NCBI RefSeq assembly: GCF_900167335.1
Contig: NZ_FUXI01000020.1
Span: 1 to 62,766 of the forward strand
Source of the DNA: Pilibacter termitis
GTDB lineage: Bacteria; Bacillota; Bacilli; Lactobacillales; Streptococcaceae
DNA: 62,766 nucleotides
Direction of reading: 5' to 3'
How positions within the stretch are numbered: position 1 is the first letter of the stretch; every line of letters begins with the position of its first letter. A program made the position numbers and the translations under genes. The notes beneath the pieces were generated by a model. The model was not told the origin of the DNA. It did not search any database and was given only the letters and a program-made list of their open reading frames with translations. Of the stretch, positions 43,207 to 53,400 are shown in pieces.

Positions 43207-43797
43207 ATGGAAACAGTAGGATTTAAAAAATTGATTATCAAAGGTTTAGATAATGTTACAGAGCATTATTGGGAAGTACAAGGAACGCAGGACGAAGGTG
43301 CATCTATTTCTGCAACGATTTCTGGAATGTCAAAAGAACCCAAAAAAGTATTTGGTTCAGATGTAGCTTATTATGTTTCACGTAAAGGAACAGGCGATAT
43401 TAAAGTTGAGTTTCAAGCGATTGATTTACCAAATGATTGCGTGGAGTTTGTTTCTGGCTATGAGAAAGGTTCGGACGGTTTAACATATGTCGGGAACACG
43501 ACAGAACCACCGTATGTTTCTATTGCACTGGAATCGGTTGATTTGCATGGAAAATTTGCAGGTCTTGTATTCTTGAAAGGAACAATCAGTCGTGATGCGA
43601 TTGAGATGAAAACACAAACAGAGGAAACTTTTACACCAGAAGGTGTGAAATACACGTTTACTGCTGTTGAAAGTGATGTAGTAGGGGCGACACAAGGAAA
43701 AGTGTTCGCTCAGTATATTGGCGATGATGCACAAAAAATTTCAGCATTACGTGCTTTGATTGCACAACCGACAACTTCAACATCGCCAACATTGTAA
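43207..43797 (+). CDS. Major tail protein (phi13 type)
   Basis: 196 residues: METVGFKKLIIKGLDNV, then a beta-rich tube fold with DIKVEFQAIDLPNDC and RDAIEMKTQTEETFTPEGVKYTFTAVESD. It builds the tail tube and is abundant. The C-terminus QPTTSTSPTL echoes that of the capsid protein. A strong terminator follows, separating head/tube genes from the distal tail genes. Confidence 0.9.
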   Translation: METVGFKKLIIKGLDNVTEHYWEVQGTQDEGASISATISGMSKEPKKVFGSDVAYYVSRKGTGDIKVEFQAIDLPNDCVEFVSGYEKGSDGLTYVGNTTEPPYVSIALESVDLHGKFAGLVFLKGTISRDAIEMKTQTEETFTPEGVKYTFTAVESDVVGATQGKVFAQYIGDDAQKISALRALIAQPTTSTSPTL

Positions 43798-43805
43798 GCA
43801 GTTTA

Positions 43806-43832
43806 GAGAGTGGGTAACCACTCTCTTTTTTT
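43806..43832 (+). terminator. Intrinsic terminator inside the late operon
   Basis: GAGAGTGG-GTAA-CCACTCTC, a perfect 8-bp stem with a 4-nt loop, followed by seven Ts. It would reduce transcription of the distal tail genes relative to capsid and tube genes. Confidence 0.85.
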
Positions 43833-43849
43833 AGAATGGAGAAAACGAC

Positions 43850-44152
43850 ATGAAAGAATTGCGTATTAAATTTATGAAAAATGGCAAAGAAGTGGAACGA
43901 GTACAACGTTTCGTGCCAGCAAAGAAATATCTCGAGTATTTGGATTTGGAAAATAAATTAATGACAGAAGAATCGTTTACGGCTGCAATTCGTAAAAAAA
44001 TTGAATTTGTAGCAAATCTTTTTGATGATGAAGATGTAACGGTTGAGAATCTATTGAATGGTGTACCTAGTTGGGAGCTTGTAGATGTGATTTTAACGAC
44101 TATTACGGATATGATGGAAAGCCCAAAAGGGAGCGAAAATGAGGGAAAGTAA
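43850..44152 (+). CDS. Tail assembly chaperone, short form (gpG-like)
   Basis: 100 residues, helical, lying between major tail and tape measure, where gpG equivalents lie. It wraps the tape measure during tail assembly. The GGGAAAG heptamer sits at its last codons. Two array spacers, S4 (exact) and S8 (six substitutions), match overlapping stretches at 43,883-43,932. Confidence 0.85.
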   Translation: MKELRIKFMKNGKEVERVQRFVPAKKYLEYLDLENKLMTEESFTAAIRKKIEFVANLFDDEDVTVENLLNGVPSWELVDVILTTITDMMESPKGSENEGK

Positions 44153-44331
44153 GTTTTAAAAAAGCGAAGAAAGACCTTCTATTTTTTATAAAAAAATTAA
44201 ATGAATGTTTGCCGAGTATGTCAATTAACGACATACTCAATACAGACTATGACACGCTTTTAGAAATCTTAGAAACAACTGAAAAACAACAGCCAAAACA
44301 GCAATCTTTACATGACTTTTTAAGTAAGTAG
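44143..44331 (+). CDS. Tail assembly chaperone frameshift extension (gpT part of gpGT)
   Basis: GGGAAAG (44,143-44,149) is the classic X-XXY-YYZ slippery heptamer, the same as used by lambda G-T. A -1 slip bypasses the TAA at 44,150 and adds about 60 residues (KVSFKKAKKDLLFFIKKLNE...QQSLHDFLSK), ending at the TAG at 44,329-44,331. No separate start with a ribosome site is seen, so it should be made only as the gpGT fusion. Confidence 0.85.
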   Translation, partial: GKVSFKKAKKDLLFFIKKLNECLPSMSINDILNTDYDTLLEILETTEKQQPKQQSLHDFLSK

Positions 44332-44378
44332 GTTTATAATAAAGCTATCAAAAAAGAATGTGAAAGGAAGTGAGTGAA

Positions 44379-44774
44379 ATGTGGGGCTGGCTTATGTTAG
44401 GGAGCTTGTACGGAGGAAGTGCAAGCAATGGTGAGAGACAATATGCGGGAAAATTGACCGTTAGCGAATTTCTTTCTTTTTCTCTTTTACTCGCACCGTT
44501 AATAGTATCGTTTCTTTTCCAAGTTTCTTTTTGGAGTGTTTTGTTCGTTTGTGTGATTTTACAAGTTTTGCTTGTTTTAGTTGAAATGAAAGTGAAGAAA
44601 TCCCAACATACTTTTTTTGGCATTACTTTTTTCCAACTCTTTTATTTACCTGTTGTGTTGGTGTTTAAAACAAATGTTTCATTTTTGGCTGGGGTGTTCC
44701 TATATTTTTTAGTAGTAGGAGTGACGGTATATATTTCCGTTAGGTTGAATGATAAATATGGGATTAGATATTAA
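44379..44774 (+). CDS. Membrane protein inserted between tail chaperone and tape measure
   Basis: 131 residues with about four hydrophobic segments (SFSLLLAPLIVSFLF, SVLFVCVILQVLLVLV, FFQLFYLPVVLVF, LAGVFLYFLVVGVTVYI). The start at 44,379 follows GGAAGTGAG. This slot rarely holds a membrane protein; it has its own terminator and may be a cargo gene (moron). Function unknown. Confidence 0.65.
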   Translation: MWGWLMLGSLYGGSASNGERQYAGKLTVSEFLSFSLLLAPLIVSFLFQVSFWSVLFVCVILQVLLVLVEMKVKKSQHTFFGITFFQLFYLPVVLVFKTNVSFLAGVFLYFLVVGVTVYISVRLNDKYGIRY

Positions 44775-44802
44775 AAAAGCACATTTTAGGATGTGTTTTT
44801 TT
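44773..44802 (+). terminator. Terminator after the inserted membrane protein gene
   Basis: GCACAT and ATGTGT (one wobble pair) with A-run before and seven Ts after. It lies just upstream of the tape measure gene. Confidence 0.65.
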
Positions 44803-44833
44803 GTTGCGATGATAAGAGTGAAGGAGTGAGAAA

Positions 44834-47800
44834 ATGGCTGAAACTGTAGGAAATATGCAGATAAAACTAGGATTAGATACAACAGGATTTGGCGATAAGA
44901 TAAATAATGCTAAAAATCAAGTAAAGTATTTCACGCAAGAATTGAGAACGACAGATAGTGCAATGAAATTTGCAGGAAATGGAATGGCTGGTTATTCTGC
45001 AAAAATTAAATCTTTAGGGCAAGTAATGACGGCACAGAAAAAGGTTGTCAATGAATTATCTGAAAAAATAAAGAAACAGGTAGACGAGCAAGGGAATTTA
45101 ACGAAAGAGGGAGAGCGAGCAGCAGTAAGTATTGAACGAGAAACAGCGAAGTTTGCAGGGTTTCAAGCACAATTAGCACGCACAACGAGTGAGGCGAAAA
45201 AATTCGCAATAGAGAATACAGGAGTGAGTGGAGGCTTGCACCAAATAAGCGAAAAGGCATTTTCAGCAGGGGAAAAATTACGAAACATTGGAGATAAGAT
45301 GAAACCAGTCAGCACGATTTTAAGTGCAGGTTTTGGTGTAGCTACTAAAAAGGCAATGGATTTCAGTGGTGAAATGGTGACAATGCAGTCGTTGTTAAGT
45401 GATACAGTAAGTAATACGAAAGAATTAGACGAAGTAACAACAAAACTTGGGGATAATTCTAAAAAATGGTCAGCTCAGTATGGAATTTCAACGAGCGAAA
45501 TAAATAACGCAATGAGTGAGTTGATAAAAAAAGGGTTTAATGCGAATGAAACGATTGATGCAATGCCTGCGTTACTAAATGCTGCACGAGCGAGTGGCGA
45601 TGATTTCACAACTGTGATGGATTCAGCAAGTTCTACAATACAACAATTTGGTTTGCAAGCAAAAGACGCAGGGAGAGTGACAGATACGCTAACCTATGTT
45701 GCGAATAAAACATCCTCAGGCTTTACAGACATGGGCGAGGCAATGAAGTATGTAGGACCAGTAGCAAAAGCGACAAAGAACAGTTTAGAGGACACAGCAA
45801 GTGCAATAGGGATTTTATCAGATGCAGGAATTTTGGGAACACAGGCAGGTACTAGTTTGCGTACGGCATTAATGAAGTTGTCGCAAATCTCAACAGATAA
45901 AGCTGTTGCAGCATTTGGTGAATTGGTTGATGTGGCAAAAGAGGCAAGTGGTCCGTTGGCAGATTCTTACAGACAATCAATTCCAGCGATTCAAAAAGCT
46001 CAAGACGAATTAGGAAATGCTTTGGCGAGCGGAAACAAAACAGCGATTAAGAAAGCACAAGGTGCATTAGAAGATTCGTTTATTGACATAAAAAAAGCAT
46101 TTGAACAAATGTCTTTTCCAGACCAAATAGAATCATTGAAAGCGATGCGTGAAGAATGGTTGCGTAGTGGCAATAGTGTGCAAGATTTCAACGGTATTAT
46201 CAAGCAATTAGTTGGTCAAGAGGCATTGACAGCTATGACGGTATTAATTGATAAAGGTGGCGGTGCGATTAAAGAAATGTCGAAAGAAACTTTAAAAGCA
46301 ACAGGTTACACCAAAAAACTAGCTGATGTAATGAATGATAGTGCAGCAAATAAGATGAATCGGTTAAAAGAAAAATTCAACGTGATTGCAATTAGTCTAG
46401 GAGAGAAGTTATTGCCGTTATTAACCAAAGGAATGGAAGTTGTTTCTAATTTAGCGGATAAGTTTAATGGTCTTTCGGAAGGAACGCAAGATACGATTTT
46501 AAAATTAGGCGGATTGCTTGCAGTTGCTTACCCAGCCTCTAATGCTTTAGGGAATCTTTCAACAGTAATAGGATTTTTATTTAAAGGATTTTCAAAAGGT
46601 GCAGGGCTTTTTAATACGAGTGCGAGAGCGATAGAAGGAGTGGGAAGTGCAAGCCAAGTGGCAAGTGGTGGAGTAGGAGCTTTAGCTAAGAGTGTAGGAG
46701 TTTTGCCAAGCACTTTAGGGTTGTTGACGAATCCAATTACATTAACCGTTGCAGCAATTGGTACTTTAGCGGTTGCAGGCAAACTTTTATATGATGATTG
46801 GGAAAAGCATGGTGGACAATGGGGAAGTCGCATGAGTGAACACCAAGCAAAAGTGGTGAACTCAACAAGCGAGTTGGTTGTCAATACAAAGGGAAGTTTA
46901 GACACATTCGAGTTGAACATGAAAAATTCAGCAAAAAATGCGGGTGAGGGATTTAAACAATTATCAAATGATATTGAGCAATCGGGCAAAAAAATGAAAG
47001 AGGATTTGGAAAAAGCTTATGATAGTTTGCCGGAGTATTTAAAAGAAACAGCAAAGATAAGACTTGAGGAGCAAAAAAAGGAAATTGATAGAGAGGTAGA
47101 GCAAGCGAAAGAGGGAGCGAAACGTCAAGGAGATATTTTGAAAAATGCTCTTAGCAATGAGCGTGCTATTACAGAAGAAGAAAAAGCTGAAATATTTACT
47201 ATCAATGAAAAGAATGTACAACGGTTGCTTGAGTTGAACGGTTTTAAAAATAAAGAGGCGAAACGATTAGCACAACAATTAAACGCTGATTTATCGGATA
47301 TGAATAGCAAGCAATTAATAGAGTATGAAAAAAGTTTGAAGAATGTGTTAAAGGCACAAAATGACGAATATAACAAACAGGAAAAAGCATTAAAGACGAA
47401 TGTTGAAAATAAAATCATTACTCAAAAGCAGTATGAGAGTGAATTGGATTTGTTGAAAGAAAAACATACACAAGCAACGAAAACAATTACGGATAACCTC
47501 TATAAGTCAGCAAAAGCACATGGAGTAGAAGATACACATATGCGACAATATCTAGCAACGTTAGGTGTGAGTGTCGATGAAATCAATCGTGTAATGAGTG
47601 CTAGTTCTGCTGAAACAGAAAAGAAAAGCGAGGTAATGGCAAAAGTAATCAGTAAAATGAAATTGGATTGGAACAATTTCAAAATGGATTCCAAAACTGG
47701 AAAATTGACAGTTGAAGGAGAAAACTCATTGATTGAGGCAATGTCACGTACTGGAGAATGGAACAATTTGACATTAGAAGAAAAGAAAGCACTAGTTGAC

Positions 47801-48856
47801 GGAGAACAGGGAAAAGTGGAGCTATATGAAAGTATTATGCGTATAGGGAAATGGAATGCTTATCCTGTGGTCGCAAAAGAAGTAGGTGTGGATAATACAG
47901 TTGCATTGAATAAAATTTTCGAGAGTGAAAGTACGTTGTCAAGGTGGCTGAATGCACCTATTCAGAATAAAGAATTGCTTGCAAGTAATCCGTCTGTTAT
48001 TTCGGCTGTTCTAAGCTCAGAGCAAAACATGACAAGGTGGAATGCACTTCCTGTACCAGAAAAGAAAATATTAGCTCAAAACTACGACTTGATGAATAAA
48101 GTATTATCAAGTGAAAATGAGTTGCGTGCATTTAACAATTTGACACCACAGCAAAAACAGTTGTTGGCACAAAATGGAGATTTAATCAGCAAGATTGCGA
48201 GCGGAAGAGGAGTGATTAATGATTTCAACCAAAATGCAAATGTTGTACCGAAAACAATCACAGCACGTGACAATGCGACAGGTACGATTGGAACGATTTT
48301 AAATGGTTTGAATAGCATATTACCCTATTACAACACAACGATAACCACAACGCATAGAGAGGAGTTCATAGGACCTAGACAGAAAGGGTATAAACAAGGA
48401 ACAGATTATCATAGCGGAGGTTTAGCTCTTGTTAATGACCAATCGGGGAGACTGTTCAGAGAGTTGATTACTTTACCAAGTGGAAAAATGTTTATTCCAC
48501 AAGAGCGAAATACTTTACTTGATTTGCCGAAAGGTACGAAAGTATTGCGTGCAAGTGAAACGAATAAGATTATTCCGCAATATGCAGACGGTGTGGGGAT
48601 TCCAAGCACTTCTAAATTCATAAAAGGATTAAGGTGGGCAAACAACGTCAATAAATTAGCTGAATCAAGTAACGTAACAACAATCGAAAATAATTTTTCT
48701 GAAAAGAAACTTGATAGAATGATTGAGTTATTAAGTCGCTTGATTGAGAAAGATACTTCTGTTTTGATTAATGGAAAAGAAGTTATGCGAGAAGTAGCGA
48801 AAGAGCAGTTAAAAGAAGAAAGAATGAATAACGCATTTAAAGGAGTGTTGGTGTAA
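44834..48856 (+). CDS. Tail tape measure protein
   Basis: 1340 residues. N-terminal coiled coil (about 1-150), TP901-type region (about 160-480; GVATKKAMDFSGEMVTMQSLLSD, SDAGILGTQAGTSLRTALMKLS), hydrophobic segment near 555-650, further coiled coil (about 690-850), and a stretch of about 30-residue modules (RWLNAPIQNKELLASNPSVI, RWNALPVPEKKILAQNY, AFNNLTPQQKQLLAQNGDLI). It sets tail length and enters the host membrane. Confidence 0.94.
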   Translation: MAETVGNMQIKLGLDTTGFGDKINNAKNQVKYFTQELRTTDSAMKFAGNGMAGYSAKIKSLGQVMTAQKKVVNELSEKIKKQVDEQGNLTKEGERAAVSIERETAKFAGFQAQLARTTSEAKKFAIENTGVSGGLHQISEKAFSAGEKLRNIGDKMKPVSTILSAGFGVATKKAMDFSGEMVTMQSLLSDTVSNTKELDEVTTKLGDNSKKWSAQYGISTSEINNAMSELIKKGFNANETIDAMPALLNAARASGDDFTTVMDSASSTIQQFGLQAKDAGRVTDTLTYVANKTSSGFTDMGEAMKYVGPVAKATKNSLEDTASAIGILSDAGILGTQAGTSLRTALMKLSQISTDKAVAAFGELVDVAKEASGPLADSYRQSIPAIQKAQDELGNALASGNKTAIKKAQGALEDSFIDIKKAFEQMSFPDQIESLKAMREEWLRSGNSVQDFNGIIKQLVGQEALTAMTVLIDKGGGAIKEMSKETLKATGYTKKLADVMNDSAANKMNRLKEKFNVIAISLGEKLLPLLTKGMEVVSNLADKFNGLSEGTQDTILKLGGLLAVAYPASNALGNLSTVIGFLFKGFSKGAGLFNTSARAIEGVGSASQVASGGVGALAKSVGVLPSTLGLLTNPITLTVAAIGTLAVAGKLLYDDWEKHGGQWGSRMSEHQAKVVNSTSELVVNTKGSLDTFELNMKNSAKNAGEGFKQLSNDIEQSGKKMKEDLEKAYDSLPEYLKETAKIRLEEQKKEIDREVEQAKEGAKRQGDILKNALSNERAITEEEKAEIFTINEKNVQRLLELNGFKNKEAKRLAQQLNADLSDMNSKQLIEYEKSLKNVLKAQNDEYNKQEKALKTNVENKIITQKQYESELDLLKEKHTQATKTITDNLYKSAKAHGVEDTHMRQYLATLGVSVDEINRVMSASSAETEKKSEVMAKVISKMKLDWNNFKMDSKTGKLTVEGENSLIEAMSRTGEWNNLTLEEKKALVDGEQGKVELYESIMRIGKWNAYPVVAKEVGVDNTVALNKIFESESTLSRWLNAPIQNKELLASNPSVISAVLSSEQNMTRWNALPVPEKKILAQNYDLMNKVLSSENELRAFNNLTPQQKQLLAQNGDLISKIASGRGVINDFNQNANVVPKTITARDNATGTIGTILNGLNSILPYYNTTITTTHREEFIGPRQKGYKQGTDYHSGGLALVNDQSGRLFRELITLPSGKMFIPQERNTLLDLPKGTKVLRASETNKIIPQYADGVGIPSTSKFIKGLRWANNVNKLAESSNVTTIENNFSEKKLDRMIELLSRLIEKDTSVLINGKEVMREVAKEQLKEERMNNAFKGVLV

Positions 48857-50412
48857 TGAAAAGTGATTTGAAAATATTTTATGGCGGTCAAGAGTTGACT
48901 GCCTTTTTTGACTTACTCGAGGCTCCTAAGAGGAATTTGATTGGCGATGTAACAAACAACTTGGTAGAGTTTCAGGCAAAAGACGGTGGGGAACTTATTA
49001 GCACAAGGCGAGGAGCGTTGAAAATTACGCTTGAGATTTTTACAGACAGCTTCACTTTTGAAAAGAGAGAGCTGCTGAAAGGGATTTTGTATAATCATGA
49101 GCTGAAAAAACTGACTTTTTCTGATGAGGAAAATCGTTATTACATGGCGATTTTAGACGGAGAAAGTAGTTTTATACGAGATTTGGACAATTCACAAGAG
49201 GCGACTGGTGTGCTTACGTTTTTAGTACCAGACGGAGTTTCTTACTCAACGTATAAGCTTTATAAGGAGGGACAACTCGTCAGCAAGACTGATGATAAGG
49301 GAAATGCTTATCAAGTAATGACAGTTGAGGTGACAAATGACGGCACAGCACCATGTGAGATTGACTATGAAATCACTCACCCTACTGAAAACGGATATGT
49401 TGGGATTGTCTCAGCTCATGGAGCAATTGAGATAGGTGATAAGTTTGAGGCGGATAGAGAACAGTATGAACAATCTGAAATGGTATGTATTGATGATTCT
49501 AATGCAATAGTTAATGCGTGGTCAACTGACACGGGGTACACGACAGATGATAGATTTAACATCATAGGTAGTGCTTGGCGATTGATAACAGAACCAACGG
49601 GGAGCGTGTGGGCGACACAGTATTATAGTGGAAGTGGTAACGGTGGCAATAATGGTGCGAGCAATCTATGGCATTTAGCGAGAAAATCAAGAACGTTAAC
49701 TCCGACAAGTGATGGAAAAACGGCATTCAAAAATTTTACGGTTCGGAATCGAATTGCTTTTGAAACAAGCAAAAGCGACCAAAACGGACTGTATCAAGTC
49801 GTGCTGAGTACACAAGACGGTCGCTGGAGAATGGGGTATTATTTCTGTAAAGAGCCAAATGCAAAAAATGAAGTAAGATTTACTCGCTTTGTTTACGACA
49901 TGAAAGACGGAGTGAAGAAAATGTTAGTGGAAGATAGCACGTATTTCACACCGAATGGAAGTGGAAAGCATGAGGGGAGTTATGGTCATTCTGTTTACTT
50001 TGAAAAATTTGGCGGAAAAGTAACGTGGTATGACTACGTGAGAAAACGTGAGTTTATTGTGCCAGAAATAGCTAATGTGGAATTTTCTCGTCTTACTATT
50101 TCTGGAGGGGTATATGGACGAACAACGAATAGGGTATGGCGAATGAATACCAATTCTATTACTGTTCAAGTACACAAAGTGGAGAAAGAGCGAGATATTC
50201 CGAATCGCTATCCAGAGGGCAGTGTATTGAGGATTGAAGGAGAAACAAGAAAGGTCAATCTTGACAATATTCCTATTCTCACGGATGTGGTGCAAGTGCC
50301 GAAATTTTTCTCACTTCCACCGAAAGAGGAAACAAAAATCGAATTTTATTTTAGTGAATGGATAGAAGAAATGCCAGATGTCAAAATTTTTTATAGGGAG
50401 AAATGGCTATGA
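48856..50412 (+). CDS. Distal tail protein (Dit)-like
   Basis: 518 residues. The N-terminal about 210 residues (FDLLEAPKRNLIGDVTNNLVEFQAKDG, LLKGILYNHELKKLTFSD) resemble the Dit/SPP1 gp19.1 fold. A C-terminal extension with jelly-roll-like character (NAWSTDTGYTTDDRFNIIGSAWRL) may bind carbohydrate. It joins tail tube and baseplate. Coupled to TMP by overlap. Confidence 0.85.
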   Translation: MKSDLKIFYGGQELTAFFDLLEAPKRNLIGDVTNNLVEFQAKDGGELISTRRGALKITLEIFTDSFTFEKRELLKGILYNHELKKLTFSDEENRYYMAILDGESSFIRDLDNSQEATGVLTFLVPDGVSYSTYKLYKEGQLVSKTDDKGNAYQVMTVEVTNDGTAPCEIDYEITHPTENGYVGIVSAHGAIEIGDKFEADREQYEQSEMVCIDDSNAIVNAWSTDTGYTTDDRFNIIGSAWRLITEPTGSVWATQYYSGSGNGGNNGASNLWHLARKSRTLTPTSDGKTAFKNFTVRNRIAFETSKSDQNGLYQVVLSTQDGRWRMGYYFCKEPNAKNEVRFTRFVYDMKDGVKKMLVEDSTYFTPNGSGKHEGSYGHSVYFEKFGGKVTWYDYVRKREFIVPEIANVEFSRLTISGGVYGRTTNRVWRMNTNSITVQVHKVEKERDIPNRYPEGSVLRIEGETRKVNLDNIPILTDVVQVPKFFSLPPKEETKIEFYFSEWIEEMPDVKIFYREKWL

Positions 50413-53400
50413 ATGAAACACCGATTATTTTTATACATGATAACAAATGGAATCGTATAGGACTATTGGATAATCAGGCGAAAAATGCAATGCACTATTA
50501 CAATGATACATTTACTCGTTCTCTTTTAGAGGGAGCGAGTGCTTTTGAGTTTACCGTTCCAAAGACACATGATGATGTAAATTTGTTGAATGAACAAAGT
50601 TACATTAGTTTCAGATATGACGAACAAGATTTCCTTATGAAAATTATGCGTACAGAGGAAGATGAGTTTCATAAAAATGTTATTGCATATAATCTCAATT
50701 TAGAGCTTATCAATGAATCGGTGTATAAGTACAGTGCAGATAAGGCTTATAAAATCGTTGACTATCTGAGGGATTTAGGAGGGAAACCACTAGAATATAC
50801 AGCAGTAGAAATAGGATTGAATGAGGTATCAGATAAGTCGATTAAATGTGAATGGGAGGGAACGGATAGTAAATTAGCTCGAGTGCTGTCGATACTCAAT
50901 AAGTTTGATGCAGAGGGGGAATTTATCACAAAGTTAGACCGTCAAGGGAAATTAGAGAAAATTGTTCTGAATATCTACAAGAAGAATGACGGTGAGAATA
51001 CACAAGGAGTTGGCGAGGATAGACGAGATATTACGCTGACGTATGGAAAAAATGTGAGAACAATAAAACGCACGGTAAGCATTGAAAAGTTATTTACAGC
51101 GATTCGTGTGCGTGGAAAAGACGGTACGAATATTAAAGGAATTGCAAGAGAGTGGAAAGACAAAGAGGGACGTGTGGAGTTTTTTACAACACAAACAAGC
51201 GACACAATTTCTGCACCTCTTGCAAGAGAACGTTTTTGGGCAAGTCAGACAAGTGACGGATATATTCTTGAAGAATGGGAATATGATAGCGACAATAAAG
51301 AAACGTTGACTGCTCAAGGTTATGGGCGGTTAAAGAAAAATTGTGAGCCTGCTGTAGAGTATGAAGTAGACGGATTTTACAATGTGGGCATAGGAGATAC
51401 GATTCTCATTCATGACGAGGGATATACACCGACACTCGCACTGAAAGCACGTGTGAGTAAACAGGAAGTTTCATTTACTGAACCAAGTAGGAATCGAACA
51501 ACATTTTCTAATTTCAAAGCTTTAGAAAATAAAATGAGTACAGATTTATTATCTCGCATGAATCAGTTGATTGATGAAATAACTCCGTATCGTTTTGAAA
51601 TCGTAACGAGTAATGGGGTATCATTCAAAAATGATGAGGGAACGACAGAGCTACAAGCAATCGTATTTAAAGGTCAAGATGTCGTACCACTTGTTATGGA
51701 AGAAATAGAGTGGTTTAAAACACTACCAGACGGCACAGAGATAAGTCTTATTACAACAGGGAATACTTGCCCCATATCTGCTCATGAAGTATCTGGGCGG
51801 TCGAAATATCGCTACGAGGCAACGTATAAAGGAGTAGTGATTGGTGGAGCAGAGGTAACTCTTACGAATGTGAAGGACGGAGACGATGGTGTAAAAATTA
51901 GCAGTATTGAGCAAAAGTATCAAGTGACAAGTAGCGAGAGTAAACCAACGCAACTTTGGGAAAATAGTGTGTGGCAAACAAGCCCGATTATGCCGAGTGC
52001 AACCAATCGTTATTTATGGAAAATCACAAGGACAACTTACGCAAACCCAAGTGGTGTGATTGACCTTGTAGAACTCGTCAGTGTGCGGGGAGAAACAGGT
52101 GCGAAAGGAGATACAGGAGAAAAAGGCAATACAGGAGCAACTGGTCCAAAAGGAGAAACAGGTACGCAAGGACCGATAGGAAGACCTGCTGTAACAGCAA
52201 ACCTAACGAATGAAAATGTTACATTGCCAGCGAACGTTGAAGGAGGGATTACAAGCTATGAAAATTCTGGAGTGAGTATTAGCGTAGCGGAAGGAACGTT
52301 AATATACACACCAACGAACAATGCAACACTTAGCAATGGTCAGTTTAAAGTGTCGGTAAGTGCGAGTAATTTGAATGAAGGGAGTAAAACGGTTGATACA
52401 GCGAATAAATGTATCACATATGGAAATATCAGTAATTTTATTGCCAGTGAAACAATAGGAAAGCTAATTTTTACAATTGATTTCAAAAGTAGTTGGGGAG
52501 AAACTGGAACGCTTACTAAAATTCAAACTTTCAGTAAAGCAAAGGCTGGAGTAGCAGGAGTGAATAGTTATACATGGATACGCTATTCGGCAAATGCAAA
52601 TGGCTCGAGTATGACACAACAACCAAATGTAGATACAAAATATATCGGTGTTTATGCAGGAACAAGTGCATCTGCACCAACTGCTGCAACAAGCTATACT
52701 TGGAGCAATTACAAAGGAAATCCAACAGGAGTAACTGTAAACACAAACGGTGTTGAACCAAGCGAAAAATATGTTGGTATGCTCGTACAGTATTTACCAG
52801 AAAATAACGCACCTACAAGTACAACATGGAGCGGTTCGTCAAAAATTGAGGGAACGTCTATTTATCGTTACACAGGAACTAAATGGGAACTGTGGTATTT
52901 CTATGCAAGCAATATTCAGGCAGACTTATTACTGGCAAACCGATTCACCTCGAACAATGCAAACACAAGTATTTCTATTTCGGCAGATGACGGCTTGCAA
53001 GCAACGAAAACAGACGGTACGAAAGTGATTGATTTTGACCCAAATACAGGTGAGTTAAACTTACAAGCAAATTCAATCACGTTCAACATGGCAGGCGACA
53101 ATACAACGCTTGAGGATAAGTTGAAAGAAATTGCTGGAGCAATCAGTACAGAAAGTAATGACAGAGAACAAAGCATACAAGAGCGTTGGGCGGAGATGCA
53201 GAACCTTATCAATAGTATTAACATTCAACTTGGAAATACTGCTATGACGATTGATGCACTAACAACGAAATTCATTTTCTCAAGAAGTGGGTTGTTGATT
53301 CAGAATGATAGTGGTTATGCGATTTTGATTTCTGGCGACAAAATACAGTTTGGGAAACCAACGGAAAATCTGTATGTTCAAGGAATTTTAGAAAACGACG

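Noticed and set aside
50975-51317. Open frames on both strands inside the baseplate gene
   Set aside because: Shadows of the 1221-residue gene; no ribosome sites.
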